Source: Lewinella sp038528965 (GTDB taxonomy: Bacteria; Bacteroidota; Bacteroidia; Chitinophagales; Saprospiraceae). From it: a stretch of DNA of 64,000 nucleotides. The stretch is taken from the NCBI GenBank assembly GCA_038528965.1, contig JBCBEC010000020.1:1-64000 (forward strand), given 5' to 3'. The stretch's first letter is position 1. Each line of letters starts with the position of its first letter. Position numbers and translations under genes: made by a program. Below the pieces are notes generated by a model that saw nothing but the letters and a program-made list of their open reading frames with translations, searched no databases and was not told the DNA's origin. This document shows positions 38,921 to 47,835 of this stretch, piece after piece.

Positions 38921-39960
38921 TGCGCCTGGATCCTAATCCCAAAATAACCATTGGCCTTTGTGTAGGTCTTCTGACGGTGGTGCTGGGTAGCCTCCTTATC
39001 GGTGCCTACCCCATGACTTTGGCAGAATTGGGTAAGGTGTTTTCGGGTGCGTTCACCACAGGACCTAAAGACACCTCCCATTTTCTCATATTTAATATTC
39101 GTTTACCACGAATCTTACTGGGCTCGATAACCGGAGCTGGTTTGGCAATAACCGGAGCGGCGATTCAAGGCCTCTTCCGTAATCCATTAGCAGACCCCAC
39201 CCTCATCGGTGTGTCTAGTGGAGCGGTTTTGTTCGCGGTAGTAGCAATCGTATTTCTCACCACGGCCTTGGCTCCAATTGCGCAGTGGTTGCAGCAGGCC
39301 ACTACTACCTTGGCTGCGTTCATCGGTAGTATCCTCACTACTTACCTGGTGTACGCCTTAGCTAAAACCAAGCAAACGGTTTCTGTAATGACCATGCTGC
39401 TGGCTGGTATCGCCATTTCTGCTTTGGCGAGTGCAGTAGTGGGTTTTATGATCTTCTTATCCAGCGAGGAACAACTACGGACCATCACATTCTGGACGTT
39501 GGGTAGCCTCAGTGGTGCAACTTGGCTCTCCTTGGCCATTACAATGCCCTTGATTCTGGTGGGCATCATCCTGCTTACCCGCCAGGCCAGAGAACTCAAC
39601 GCACTACTGCTTGGGGAAAAAGAAGCCGCCTACCTGGGTGTACCGGTGGAAAAAGTTAAAACACGCATCATCATTCTTTCCGCACTGATTGTTGGTGTTT
39701 GTATTTCCCAAACGGGAATCATCGGTTTTGTAGGGCTAGTCATACCCCACTTTCTAAGGTTATTATTCGGTAGTAACTATCGAGCGTTATTGCCACTATC
39801 GGCCCTCACCGGAGCTATCTTCCTGGTGAGTACAGATACCCTGGCTCGGACCATCGTGGCACCAGCAGAGTTGCCGATCGGCATTATTACGGCAATTATC
39901 GGGGCACCATTCTTCCTTTGGTTGATTTATCGCACTCAAAAAACGCGCTTGGCCATATGA
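38920..39960 (+). CDS. hmuU: haem ABC transporter permease (FecCD family)
   Basis: This 346-residue inner-membrane protein has about ten helices. FecCD signatures: FNIRLPRILLGSITGAGLAITGAAIQGLFRNPLADPTLIGVSSGA, TFWTLGSLSGATW, LGEKEAAYLGVPVEKVKTRIIILSALIVG, IIGFVGLVIPHFLRLLFGSNYR, and LARTIVAPAELPIGIITAIIGAPFFLWLI. These match HmuU/HemU haem permeases. The ATGA overlap with the following ATPase gene and TGATG overlap with hmuT mean co-translation of the transporter. Confidence 0.93.
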   Translation: MRLDPNPKITIGLCVGLLTVVLGSLLIGAYPMTLAELGKVFSGAFTTGPKDTSHFLIFNIRLPRILLGSITGAGLAITGAAIQGLFRNPLADPTLIGVSSGAVLFAVVAIVFLTTALAPIAQWLQQATTTLAAFIGSILTTYLVYALAKTKQTVSVMTMLLAGIAISALASAVVGFMIFLSSEEQLRTITFWTLGSLSGATWLSLAITMPLILVGIILLTRQARELNALLLGEKEAAYLGVPVEKVKTRIIILSALIVGVCISQTGIIGFVGLVIPHFLRLLFGSNYRALLPLSALTGAIFLVSTDTLARTIVAPAELPIGIITAIIGAPFFLWLIYRTQKTRLAI

Positions 39961-40745
39961 TTCAGCTCAAGCATATTCATATCCAACGCGGTAATAAAGT
40001 CATTTTGGAAGATGTCTCCGCAGAAATTCGGCCCAATGCCTTGACGGTGCTTCTTGGCCCGAATGGAGCGGGCAAGAGTACCTTGTTAGAAACGCTGAGT
40101 GGTCGCATCGCCCCGGATCAAGGTGAGGTGCTCTGGGAGAATCTACCTACTGGGAGACGGTCAGAAATCGAACTGGCCCAACGCCGCACAGTGATGTCGC
40201 AGCGGGTCAATCTCAGCTTCCCCATTGGTGTCGCTGAACTGGTGGAGATGGGTTGCTATGCCGCTTTTGAAGAAACTTCACCAGCCGAGCGGGCTTCTAT
40301 TATCCAGCATGCTTTGGGTAAAGTGGGTCTCTCTAATTTCGCCAATCGCGACTACACTACACTCTCCGGTGGCGAGCAGCAACGGGTTCTAATGGCCAAA
40401 TGTATTGCGCAACTCGAATGCCACTATTGGCGCCCACACACGCAATATCTATTCCTAGACGAAGCCACTGCCGGTCTAGATATCCGGCAAAAACATCATC
40501 TCCTGCAAGTTGTAAAGGGGATCATTAAACGGCGTGGCATCGGGGTATTGGCCATTGTACATGACTTAAGCCTAGCCGCTCAATATGCTGATCGAATCAT
40601 CTTACTACGTGATGGTAAACTCGTGAAAGAAGGACAAAAATCAGAAACATTAACTGCTCCATTGCTTAGTCATACCTTTTCATTGCCCGCTGAACAATTT
40701 CAATTACTTCAGCAGCCTCCAGCGCTCCAAACTTTACCAAAATAA
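39957..40745 (+). CDS. hmuV: haem ABC transporter ATP-binding protein
   Basis: This encodes 262 residues from ATG 39957 (MIQLKHIHIQRGNKVIL). Walker A is LLGPNGAGKSTLLETLSG, the Q-loop MSQRVNLSFPIGVAELVEMG (typical of HmuV/FecE), the signature LSGGEQQRVLMAKCIAQL, Walker B YLFLDEATAGLDIRQ, and the switch histidine in AIVHDLSLAAQYADRI. It powers HmuU. The insert between signature and Walker B (ECHYWRPHTQ) is characteristic of HmuV haem ATPases. It starts within the hmuU stop codon. Confidence 0.93.
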   Translation: MIQLKHIHIQRGNKVILEDVSAEIRPNALTVLLGPNGAGKSTLLETLSGRIAPDQGEVLWENLPTGRRSEIELAQRRTVMSQRVNLSFPIGVAELVEMGCYAAFEETSPAERASIIQHALGKVGLSNFANRDYTTLSGGEQQRVLMAKCIAQLECHYWRPHTQYLFLDEATAGLDIRQKHHLLQVVKGIIKRRGIGVLAIVHDLSLAAQYADRIILLRDGKLVKEGQKSETLTAPLLSHTFSLPAEQFQLLQQPPALQTLPK

Positions 40746-40754
40746 AATAGCCTC

Positions 40755-41105
40755 ATGGATCATTTAAATATTTCAGAAGGACATGATCAAATCAACGTAC
40801 TGGTACTCGAAAAGACCGGCTACGTGGTATCGTGCAGGGATTGTCACAATCTCCAGGTTGGCTTTGGTAACTTCACTTCAGATCAGTCTCCGAATGAATT
40901 CTATCGTTTCGCGGAAATCATCGCCAATTTGGTGAAGAAACACCGTCACGACGAAGAATCTGCCCACGCTAAAAGCATCTTTTTGCCAACACCATACCCG
41001 GGCTTCAGCTTGCTTTTTACTAGAGCAGAATTGAGTCAACTCAATGATATCCTACAAACAGCCTTACTCATCATACAAGCCGAAAATCTCGCTAATCTAT
41101 CTTAA
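40755..41105 (+). CDS. uncharacterised protein of the haem operon with CxxC
   Basis: This is a 116-residue soluble protein. The N-terminal part has VLVLEKTGYVVSCRDCHNLQVGFGNF, with a CxxC pair next to His (CRDCH), then EFYRFAEIIANLVKKHRH. CxxCH is the haem c attachment motif, but here the protein has no export signal, so covalent haem binding by the cytochrome c machinery is not expected; the pair could bind metal or haem non-covalently. The pattern is like DUF6686-type small Bacteroidota proteins. It lies between hmuV and hemS with 9-11-bp gaps, so a role in haem handling is inferred from context. Confidence 0.7.
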   Translation: MDHLNISEGHDQINVLVLEKTGYVVSCRDCHNLQVGFGNFTSDQSPNEFYRFAEIIANLVKKHRHDEESAHAKSIFLPTPYPGFSLLFTRAELSQLNDILQTALLIIQAENLANLS

Positions 41106-41116
41106 CCTGAAAGCAT

Positions 41117-42184
41117 ATGGATAAAGTACAAAGTCTACGGCAGCAAGCTATAGCAATCAAGACTCAGGAACCACGTCTTCGTAATCGAAATCTCGCGGCA
41201 AAAATGGGCATCAGCGAAGCGGAGTTACTCACGCTCTCCTTATCCAATAAAACCATCCGCCTCCGTCCTGCTTTCAAAGAGCTCCTCTTAGATCTAAAAG
41301 AGCTGGGATATGTGATGGCCCTCACACGCAATGAGGCTTGTGTGCACGAGCGCAAAGGCGTTTATGACAATATCACCTTTTACGAAGGTCATGCCAACAT
41401 GGGAGTTGCCGTAAATCCGGATATCGATCTACGGTTCTTCATGAGCCAATGGGTATACGGCCTGGCAGTTACCATGGACCGCGGAAAAATGGGGACCCTG
41501 TACTCCTTCCAATTCTTCAATGCGCAGGGAGAAGCGGTTCACAAAGTATTTTCTACCCCAAAGTCTAATATCAAGGCTTATCATCAATTGGTAGAAAAGT
41601 ATCGGGCAGAAGAGCAAGAGGCGCTATTGGATTTACCTCGGGTAACACCACCCCCTGTAGAAGAAGTTGCGGATGATAAAATTGATGTAGCAGGATTTCA
41701 ACAGGCTTGGCTTGATTTACAAGACACACACGATTTCTTCGGTATGCTGAGAAAGTATGGGGTAAGTCGGCCACAAGCCCTTCGCTTAGCTCCTAGTGGC
41801 CACGCAGAAGAAGTGCCGGTAGACAGTGTAAAAACGGTGCTGCAGGAATGTGCGCAGCAAAAAGTACCCATCATGTGCTTTGTGCATAGCAAAGGCTGTA
41901 TTCAGATCCACTCTGGTGAAGTCCGTAATCTCAAGCAGATGGACGCCTGGTACAATGTACTGGATCCACGCTTCAATTTGCACCTTGACATGGACCAGGT
42001 TGAAAAGTGCTGGATTGTACGCAAACCAACGGCCGATGGTATCGTGACAAGCTTGGAATTATTTGACCAACAAGGTAAACTCATCGTCTATTTCTTTGGC
42101 GCTCGTAAACCTGGAAAACCGGAGTTAGAGGGATGGCGCGCCGCTATTGATCACTTGAAATCAGCCATCGTCAGCAACTCTTGA
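41117..42184 (+). CDS. hemS: haemin-degrading factor HemS/HmuS
   Basis: This encodes 355 residues with the two-fold repeated architecture of the HemS/ChuS/HmuS family. First half: GYVMALTRNEACVHERKGVYDNITFYEGHANMGVAVNPDIDLRFFMSQW. Second half: IMCFVHSKGCIQIHSGEVRNLKQMDAWYNVLDPRFNLHLDMDQVEKCWIVRKPTADG, then ELFDQQGKLIVYFFGARKPGKPE, a near-textbook C-terminal block. Family members bind haem in the cytoplasm and either store it or open the ring to release iron. Its place after the haem transporter ABC genes and before the TonB receptor matches hmuRSTUV operons. Confidence 0.92.
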   Translation: MDKVQSLRQQAIAIKTQEPRLRNRNLAAKMGISEAELLTLSLSNKTIRLRPAFKELLLDLKELGYVMALTRNEACVHERKGVYDNITFYEGHANMGVAVNPDIDLRFFMSQWVYGLAVTMDRGKMGTLYSFQFFNAQGEAVHKVFSTPKSNIKAYHQLVEKYRAEEQEALLDLPRVTPPPVEEVADDKIDVAGFQQAWLDLQDTHDFFGMLRKYGVSRPQALRLAPSGHAEEVPVDSVKTVLQECAQQKVPIMCFVHSKGCIQIHSGEVRNLKQMDAWYNVLDPRFNLHLDMDQVEKCWIVRKPTADGIVTSLELFDQQGKLIVYFFGARKPGKPELEGWRAAIDHLKSAIVSNS

Positions 42185-42220
42185 TAACCCCCATTTTGTA
42201 GTTCAAGAAAAGGGATTGAT

Positions 42221-44299
42221 ATGAATCGTGCAGTAAACTTTATTCTAGCAGGACTACTTTACACTTCTGTTTTATCGGCCCAAGTCGAAGCTGATACCAT
42301 ACCCTGGTCCATTGATTTGGATGATGTGGTAGTGACCGCCCAGTTTGCCCCTACATCCTCCAAGAATGCGATTCATCAGGTACAGGTGATCGAAGCGGAG
42401 GAAATTCAGCGGCAGGGCATGGTCAACCTCGGGGAGGTGTTATCACAACAATTGAACTTCCAAGTCAGCAAGGATCCGATTCTGGGCAATGGTGTACGGA
42501 TCCAGGGAATCGGTGGGGAGAACGTACAAATCCTCATCGACGGTGTACCGGTGATTGGCCGGGTAGACGGCAACATTGACCTTTCGCAAATCCGCCTGAC
42601 TGATCTGGAGCGAATTGAGATGATTGACGGTGCTTTATCTGCTCAGTACGGCAATAATGCTGCTGGTGGTGTAATCAATCTTATTACCAAAAAATCGCAA
42701 CTAGAGCGCGTCAAAGTAGCCCTGAACAACCAGTATGAGAATATTGGCATCCAAAATCATGACGTACTACTATCAGCCAACCTGGGGCGCTTTTACTTAA
42801 GTGCTGGTGGTGGCTATTACGAAAGTGACTTTGGTCCAGTGGACAGTCTACGCATCTTCGAAGATGTTTTGCTGGCCGATAGCAGTACAGTTACTCAACG
42901 CAGAACGCCTTGGAACCCCAAAACCCAATTCAACTACAACTCTAAAGTTGTTTATCGCCCGCATGACTCCTTAACCATTCGCTATCAACAGCAGTATTTT
43001 GACGAATCGGTTTTCATTTATGGCCCGGTCAAACGTCCCACCTTTCGACCTTATGCTTTTGATCAGGAGTACGAAACGCGACGTTCTGACCATAGCGTGC
43101 AAGTAGAAGGCTGGCTAAGTCCTAAGTGGTACTTGAGTAGTCAAACGGCTTTTAATCGCTATGATCGTTTGCGCCACTATCGGGAACGTGATCTAGAGAC
43201 CGATACTACCACAGCCATTGCACTAGAGCAAGACACGACGCAGTTTGATGCCTGGCTTCACCGGACCAGTATTAGCTCTGCCCTGAAAGGCAAGTTCAAC
43301 TACCAGTTCGGCCTAGAGTATTTAAACGAAATAGGTGGAGGTAGGCGAATTGTTGATTCCAGTTCTACCGACCCCAACCAATCAAGAATCAACAATATTG
43401 CCGCTTGGGTAAGTTTACGCTACAAATTCAACTCGCATTTACAGCTACAAGGCAATTTACGCTATGGCCACAATAGTAAGTTTGATCACCCTCTATTACC
43501 AGCCGTAAACCTGAGTTGGACGCCAAGAAAGGAGTGGCAGATTAAAGCTAGCTACGCCTTAGGCTTCCGCGCGCCTACCCTAAAAGAATTGCATTTCCGC
43601 TTTATTGACATCAACCACTTCATCATAGGAAATCCTGATTTGAAAGCGGAATACAGCCAAAATGCCCGCTTAAATATCAACTATAGTCCAGAATTGTCTA
43701 CCAGCTATAAAGTGGATTTTGGATTGAAGGTCTTCTACAACCAAATCCGCGACCGGATTACGCTAGCCGAATTTGCTCCACTGCAATTCAACTACCAGAA
43801 CCTGGAACGCTTTGAGACCCATGGTTTCAATTTCACTGCCAAACTACGCCACAAGCGCTTACAGCTACGTACGGGTCTGTCCTACACCCGCCTACTCAAC
43901 GATTGGACCAATGACGAATCTCTTGAAGATGTGCAGCAATTTATTCCGTTGACGGAAATCCAAACGCAACTGAGTTATCTAATACCAGAAGTGGAAATAG
44001 ATGTAAGAGCAACACACCGCTACATTGCCCGACAGCAGCGTTTTTACATTGAAGATGAGAAGCTTATCCAGGGTTTTGTCGGGAATAATAATCAGGTCAA
44101 TATCACCGCTAACCGTAGCTTCTGGAAAGACCGCATCACCCTCAGCTTGGGTGTAAAGAACTTACTGAACCAGTCAACCCAAGATTTAATTGGAGGTGCA
44201 AGCTCAGGCGGAGCCCATAGCTCGACTGGCAATTCTATACTGACTGGCTTTGAACGCAGCTGGTTTGCGCGCGTGCAATGGCAGTTTCAAAGTAACTAA
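42221..44299 (+). CDS. TonB-dependent haem receptor
   Basis: This 692-residue outer-membrane protein has signal peptide FILAGLLYTSVLSAQ. The plug domain is at about 35-150: VQVIEAEEIQRQGMVNLGEVLSQQLNF, VRIQGIGGENVQILIDGVPVIG, RIEMIDGALSAQYGNNAAGGVINLITK. The barrel ends FARVQWQFQSN with a slightly non-standard last residue. GFRAPTLKELHFRFIDINHF and NPDLKAEYSQN correspond to the FRAP and NPxL haem-receptor motifs, as in HmuR and HemR. It should bring haem over the outer membrane, fed by the HmuY-like protein, with TonB energy. No carboxypeptidase-like N-terminal extension. Last gene of the operon; a perfect hairpin follows. Confidence 0.9.
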   Translation: MNRAVNFILAGLLYTSVLSAQVEADTIPWSIDLDDVVVTAQFAPTSSKNAIHQVQVIEAEEIQRQGMVNLGEVLSQQLNFQVSKDPILGNGVRIQGIGGENVQILIDGVPVIGRVDGNIDLSQIRLTDLERIEMIDGALSAQYGNNAAGGVINLITKKSQLERVKVALNNQYENIGIQNHDVLLSANLGRFYLSAGGGYYESDFGPVDSLRIFEDVLLADSSTVTQRRTPWNPKTQFNYNSKVVYRPHDSLTIRYQQQYFDESVFIYGPVKRPTFRPYAFDQEYETRRSDHSVQVEGWLSPKWYLSSQTAFNRYDRLRHYRERDLETDTTTAIALEQDTTQFDAWLHRTSISSALKGKFNYQFGLEYLNEIGGGRRIVDSSSTDPNQSRINNIAAWVSLRYKFNSHLQLQGNLRYGHNSKFDHPLLPAVNLSWTPRKEWQIKASYALGFRAPTLKELHFRFIDINHFIIGNPDLKAEYSQNARLNINYSPELSTSYKVDFGLKVFYNQIRDRITLAEFAPLQFNYQNLERFETHGFNFTAKLRHKRLQLRTGLSYTRLLNDWTNDESLEDVQQFIPLTEIQTQLSYLIPEVEIDVRATHRYIARQQRFYIEDEKLIQGFVGNNNQVNITANRSFWKDRITLSLGVKNLLNQSTQDLIGGASSGGAHSSTGNSILTGFERSWFARVQWQFQSN

Positions 44300-44312
44300 A
44301 TGCAATCAGTCA

Positions 44313-44347
44313 AGTTCTCGGAGAACTCTGGAAGTTCTCCGAGAACT
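44313..44347. terminator. perfect 15-bp hairpin between haem receptor and phospholipase-like gene
   Basis: AGTTCTCGGAGAACT at 44313-44327 and AGTTCTCCGAGAACT at 44333-44347 are exact reverse complements around a 5-base loop. Each arm is itself nearly palindromic. It lies between convergent genes and can end both transcripts. Confidence 0.75.
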
Positions 44348-44355
44348 ACTCTTTC

Positions 44356-45636
44356 CTAACGTGAACCATGTTCACGCCCCTTATTCTCGCCGGCCTGGTA
44401 TTGGCGGTTTAGCTCCTCCTGTGCTTTCAGCTCTTCTTCCGAAGCTTCTTCATCCAGCAAAGCATTGAGATCGGGCTGGCCAGCATCTACCCACGCAGTA
44501 AACCAGACACTACCAATCGACAAAATGGCATCGCGCATCCGGCGTTCTACCATGCCATCCATTGCTTCGTGATAAGCTTTCGCGTACTCTTCACATTGCG
44601 TGCGGATAGAGCGCCCTAAGCGTTCTTCAAAACAGTATTGCCGGTCGGCTGGAACGGTTTCACTCATGCGTTTTTCTATGAGTAAAACACTGTCTAACAA
44701 TTGATGACTGTCCAGGACTACATCCCAGAAGTAAGTATTCTTATCCCGAACGTATTCGGCTTTCCCCACGAAATAATCATAAGAATCGTCCGCAAATAAT
44801 TCCGGTAGGCGGCTTTCCCAAAAAGCATGAATTCCTACTTGATCGGTTAAAGCTCCATTATAGTTTTCGGTCGTGTGTAGTGGCACATGTCCATCTCCAA
44901 CATAATGCCCCATTTCGGCACATAAACGTAAAATAGACCGGGCGTCCTTGCTACGAAAAGCACGAGTCAACCTCCGTTGCATCGCTTCTAAGTGGTACGG
45001 AACAATACCGTACTCCGAGAAGTGATCCTCCGCAAAAGCCGCCTTGACACTTCCTGGTCTCAAGCCCAGCAAAGCAGCCGTTTCTTCAGCGGGTAAAGGC
45101 CACTCATCTTCGTAATACTGTGGCAGGATATAGGTATCCCAAAACGCTTTGTAGTCCTGCAAGCTGATAAATAGCGGCAAGTCTGGATGGTTCACCTGTA
45201 AGAGGACCGTATCCGTACTACTGGAGCGAATAATTGAAGCTACTTTTACCGACATGGTATCCTCCCCAGCAGCTGGCACCAAGGTCAATTCACCGTAGCG
45301 TAGCAGCGCTTCTGTCCAATTACGGGGCACTTCCTCAAAGGGGTACTCACCCCAATGATCAATGTCTATGTAATGACGAACGGCTTCGTGCTTAGTGGCG
45401 TAGCGCCGTTTATCCGGATCCACAGCGTGGTCGGTGAGGTATTCAAGATTAGCGCGAAAAAATGGCATCATCTCTACCGGTAGCGTAAAAACCGCCATTC
45501 GATTAATTCGCCGGTGACCGAAAAAGCCCCACTCAGAAACCGTGTTCACTTGCTGAGCGACACTGAAAAACAGTCCTCCTATCAGAAGAAAAACAATACT
45601 GGAGATCAGGAACTTACGATTAATTTTGGGCCACAC
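44356..45636 (-). CDS. zinc-dependent phospholipase C/S1-P1 nuclease-like protein
   Basis: This encodes 426 residues with an N-terminal membrane or signal segment (FLISSIVFLLIGGLFFSVAQQ). Likely zinc ligands are seen in order: WGFFGHRRINRMAVF, DHAVDPDKRRYATKHEAVRHYIDIDHWG, and CAEMGHYVGDGHVPLHTTENYNG with a final HAFWESRL. This His/Asp-rich layout is that of the zinc-dependent phospholipase C / S1-P1 nuclease fold. The C-terminus is charged (EEASEEELKAQEELNRQYQAGENKG). Substrate not determined. It stands alone, convergent with the haem receptor. Confidence 0.8.
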   Translation of the reverse strand: MWPKINRKFLISSIVFLLIGGLFFSVAQQVNTVSEWGFFGHRRINRMAVFTLPVEMMPFFRANLEYLTDHAVDPDKRRYATKHEAVRHYIDIDHWGEYPFEEVPRNWTEALLRYGELTLVPAAGEDTMSVKVASIIRSSSTDTVLLQVNHPDLPLFISLQDYKAFWDTYILPQYYEDEWPLPAEETAALLGLRPGSVKAAFAEDHFSEYGIVPYHLEAMQRRLTRAFRSKDARSILRLCAEMGHYVGDGHVPLHTTENYNGALTDQVGIHAFWESRLPELFADDSYDYFVGKAEYVRDKNTYFWDVVLDSHQLLDSVLLIEKRMSETVPADRQYCFEERLGRSIRTQCEEYAKAYHEAMDGMVERRMRDAILSIGSVWFTAWVDAGQPDLNALLDEEASEEELKAQEELNRQYQAGENKGREHGSR

Positions 45637-45735
45637 AGATTAACTTTTTAAGAATTTGTCTATTTTCGCTTTGCAACATGAGCAACACGCCTATTGGTCT
45701 ATCCCAAGGGGTGTAAGGACTAACATCCCGATAAC

Positions 45736-47835
45736 GTGCAATTCGTCTCCACCCAAAAGTACATCTTTTTGTTACTGTTGTTGGTTTACAGCAGCCTGAA
45801 TTCGCCAATTCTCGCCCAAAACTTCACCACCGTAAGCGATAGCCTGATCAATCTCCTGACGCAACAAGAAGACCCCGCCGCGCGTATTGATCTATACAAC
45901 GATATTGCTTATAGCTTTCGCCGGCACCAGCCCGACTCTTTACTGTTATATTCCACCATGGCCCTGGAAGCGGCGGAGCAACAACAGTACGAAAAGGGGC
46001 TAATGATTGCCCATAAGAACATTGGTATCTATCGGTTTAAACAAAGCTTTCCCGCTGACTCGATATTACAGGCCTATGAAACCGCCGCCAGCTACGCCGA
46101 GAGAATCAATGATGTCTATCAACAAGCCGCACTAGCCAACAATATTGGCTTGGTCAAAAACACACAAAACAAGCTAAACGAAGCCACCGGCTATTTCCTC
46201 GAGGCTATCAATATCTTGCGTGATAATAACCATCCCACTACTCGACTAGAAGGACTACTCAATGGCAACCTCAGTAAGTGCTACCGCGACAAGCAGGTGC
46301 TGGACAAAGCCAAGAGCTACTTAGAAGCAGCGTTTGCGGTTGCGAATGAGCTACAGGATAGTAGTTTACACTCGATCTATGGCGACGATTATGGTGGAGT
46401 CCTTATTGAATCGGGTCAGGTAGATGAAGGGCTGAAGTTTCTGCATCAAGTCGTTCCATTACAACAACGCCTTTCCGATTACCAGTCCCTGTGCCAATCG
46501 TATATGGAGCTCTCCAGGCAGTACCTTAAGCAGGGACAAGCAGACGAGGCGGAATACTATATTCAGTTAGCCCAGGAGCGGACGGCCAAACACGGCTTTC
46601 GCACGCTGGAATCTGGAATCTACCTATTACTAGGGCAGATTAAACTCCAATTGGGCGAACTGGATCAGGCAATTGACTACGGTCAAAAAGGAATTACCTC
46701 AGCTGCTTATACGGATCGAGCGTACTATACCAGTTTTTGCTATGATGTCCTGAGCGCGGCCTATTCAGCAAAGGGGGATTATGCGAAAGCTTACGAGATC
46801 GAAACGGAGCACAGTAAGCTCCGCGAACAGATAGCCACCACTGAGAAAGCCATTCTTGCCGATGAACTGGAAGCTCAGTATCAAGTGCAAGAGCAACAGC
46901 GGCAGATTGCTGACATGAGTAAAGAACAGACGACTCAAAGTCGGCAGATACGGTCCTTAGTCATCATTTTCGTCCTGGTGATCACTCTACTCATTGTGCT
47001 TAGCATCGCTTTGCTTTCCAACCGCCGAAAGCAACAGATTATCCGCCAACAGAACGAAAAATTACGCAAGTACATTGATCAGAACTTACAACTAGAGAAC
47101 TTTGTGCATCTGGCATCGCACGATCTTAAATCACCATTACGAAATATTACCTCTTTCGCTCAGCTTCTCCAACGTCGCCTTGCCGGTCAATCAAGTGAGG
47201 AAATTGAAGATTACCTCCAATTCATCATCAAGGCTGGAGATGGTCTGACCCATATGGTAGATGATTTGCTACAATACTCCATCGTCAAGAAAAGTCCAAA
47301 TGAACTAACGATGGTCAGTATTAAATCACTGCTTGAAGAAGTGCTGGCGGGTATCAAGACAACTATTGAGAGTACTAGCGCACAAGTCACCACTGAGCTA
47401 GCAGTAGACCGGGTCATGGGCGATGAAACCAAGTTCAAGCAATTGTTTCAAAACCTAATTCTCAACGCGATCAAATTCCAGAAACCAGATAGTAGTCCGC
47501 TTATTCGAATTGTCAGCAAAGACCAGTATGACTACTGGCTATTTACGATCGAGGACAATGGCATTGGAATTGATCAAGAATACCAAGATCAGATTTTTCT
47601 GATGCTAAAACGGCTTCATTCCAAAGATGAGTTTGAAGGGACCGGAATTGGGCTTGCTATCTGTCAATCCATCGTCGAACAACACGGTGGACGAATTTGG
47701 GTGAGTTCTTCCCCAGGCGTCGGTAGCATCTTCCACTTTTTGATCGCCAAAACACCTAGCGCAAGCCCGCAGGAGGTGCGCACTTTACAAGACTCACCTA
47801 ATCAGGATTTGGTGGTCAGTGCTGCTAATCCGTAA
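45736..47835 (+). CDS. TPR-containing sensor histidine kinase
   Basis: This encodes 699 residues from a GTG. Signal peptide (IFLLLLLVYSSLNSPILAQ); periplasmic TPR array at about 35-390 (ALANNIGLVKNTQNKLNEATGYF, AYSAKGDYAKAYEI); transmembrane helix about 408-428 (SLVIIFVLVITLLIVLSIALL). Then HisKA with the phospho-accepting His462 (ASHDLKSPLRNI) and an HATPase domain: N-box LILNAIKFQKPD, ENGIGI-type box DNGIGIDQEYQDQIF, and GTGIGLAICQSIVEQHGGRI. No response regulator is adjacent, so it is an orphan kinase. Its last 11 bp overlap the convergent ruvB end. Confidence 0.88.
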   Translation: MQFVSTQKYIFLLLLLVYSSLNSPILAQNFTTVSDSLINLLTQQEDPAARIDLYNDIAYSFRRHQPDSLLLYSTMALEAAEQQQYEKGLMIAHKNIGIYRFKQSFPADSILQAYETAASYAERINDVYQQAALANNIGLVKNTQNKLNEATGYFLEAINILRDNNHPTTRLEGLLNGNLSKCYRDKQVLDKAKSYLEAAFAVANELQDSSLHSIYGDDYGGVLIESGQVDEGLKFLHQVVPLQQRLSDYQSLCQSYMELSRQYLKQGQADEAEYYIQLAQERTAKHGFRTLESGIYLLLGQIKLQLGELDQAIDYGQKGITSAAYTDRAYYTSFCYDVLSAAYSAKGDYAKAYEIETEHSKLREQIATTEKAILADELEAQYQVQEQQRQIADMSKEQTTQSRQIRSLVIIFVLVITLLIVLSIALLSNRRKQQIIRQQNEKLRKYIDQNLQLENFVHLASHDLKSPLRNITSFAQLLQRRLAGQSSEEIEDYLQFIIKAGDGLTHMVDDLLQYSIVKKSPNELTMVSIKSLLEEVLAGIKTTIESTSAQVTTELAVDRVMGDETKFKQLFQNLILNAIKFQKPDSSPLIRIVSKDQYDYWLFTIEDNGIGIDQEYQDQIFLMLKRLHSKDEFEGTGIGLAICQSIVEQHGGRIWVSSSPGVGSIFHFLIAKTPSASPQEVRTLQDSPNQDLVVSAANP

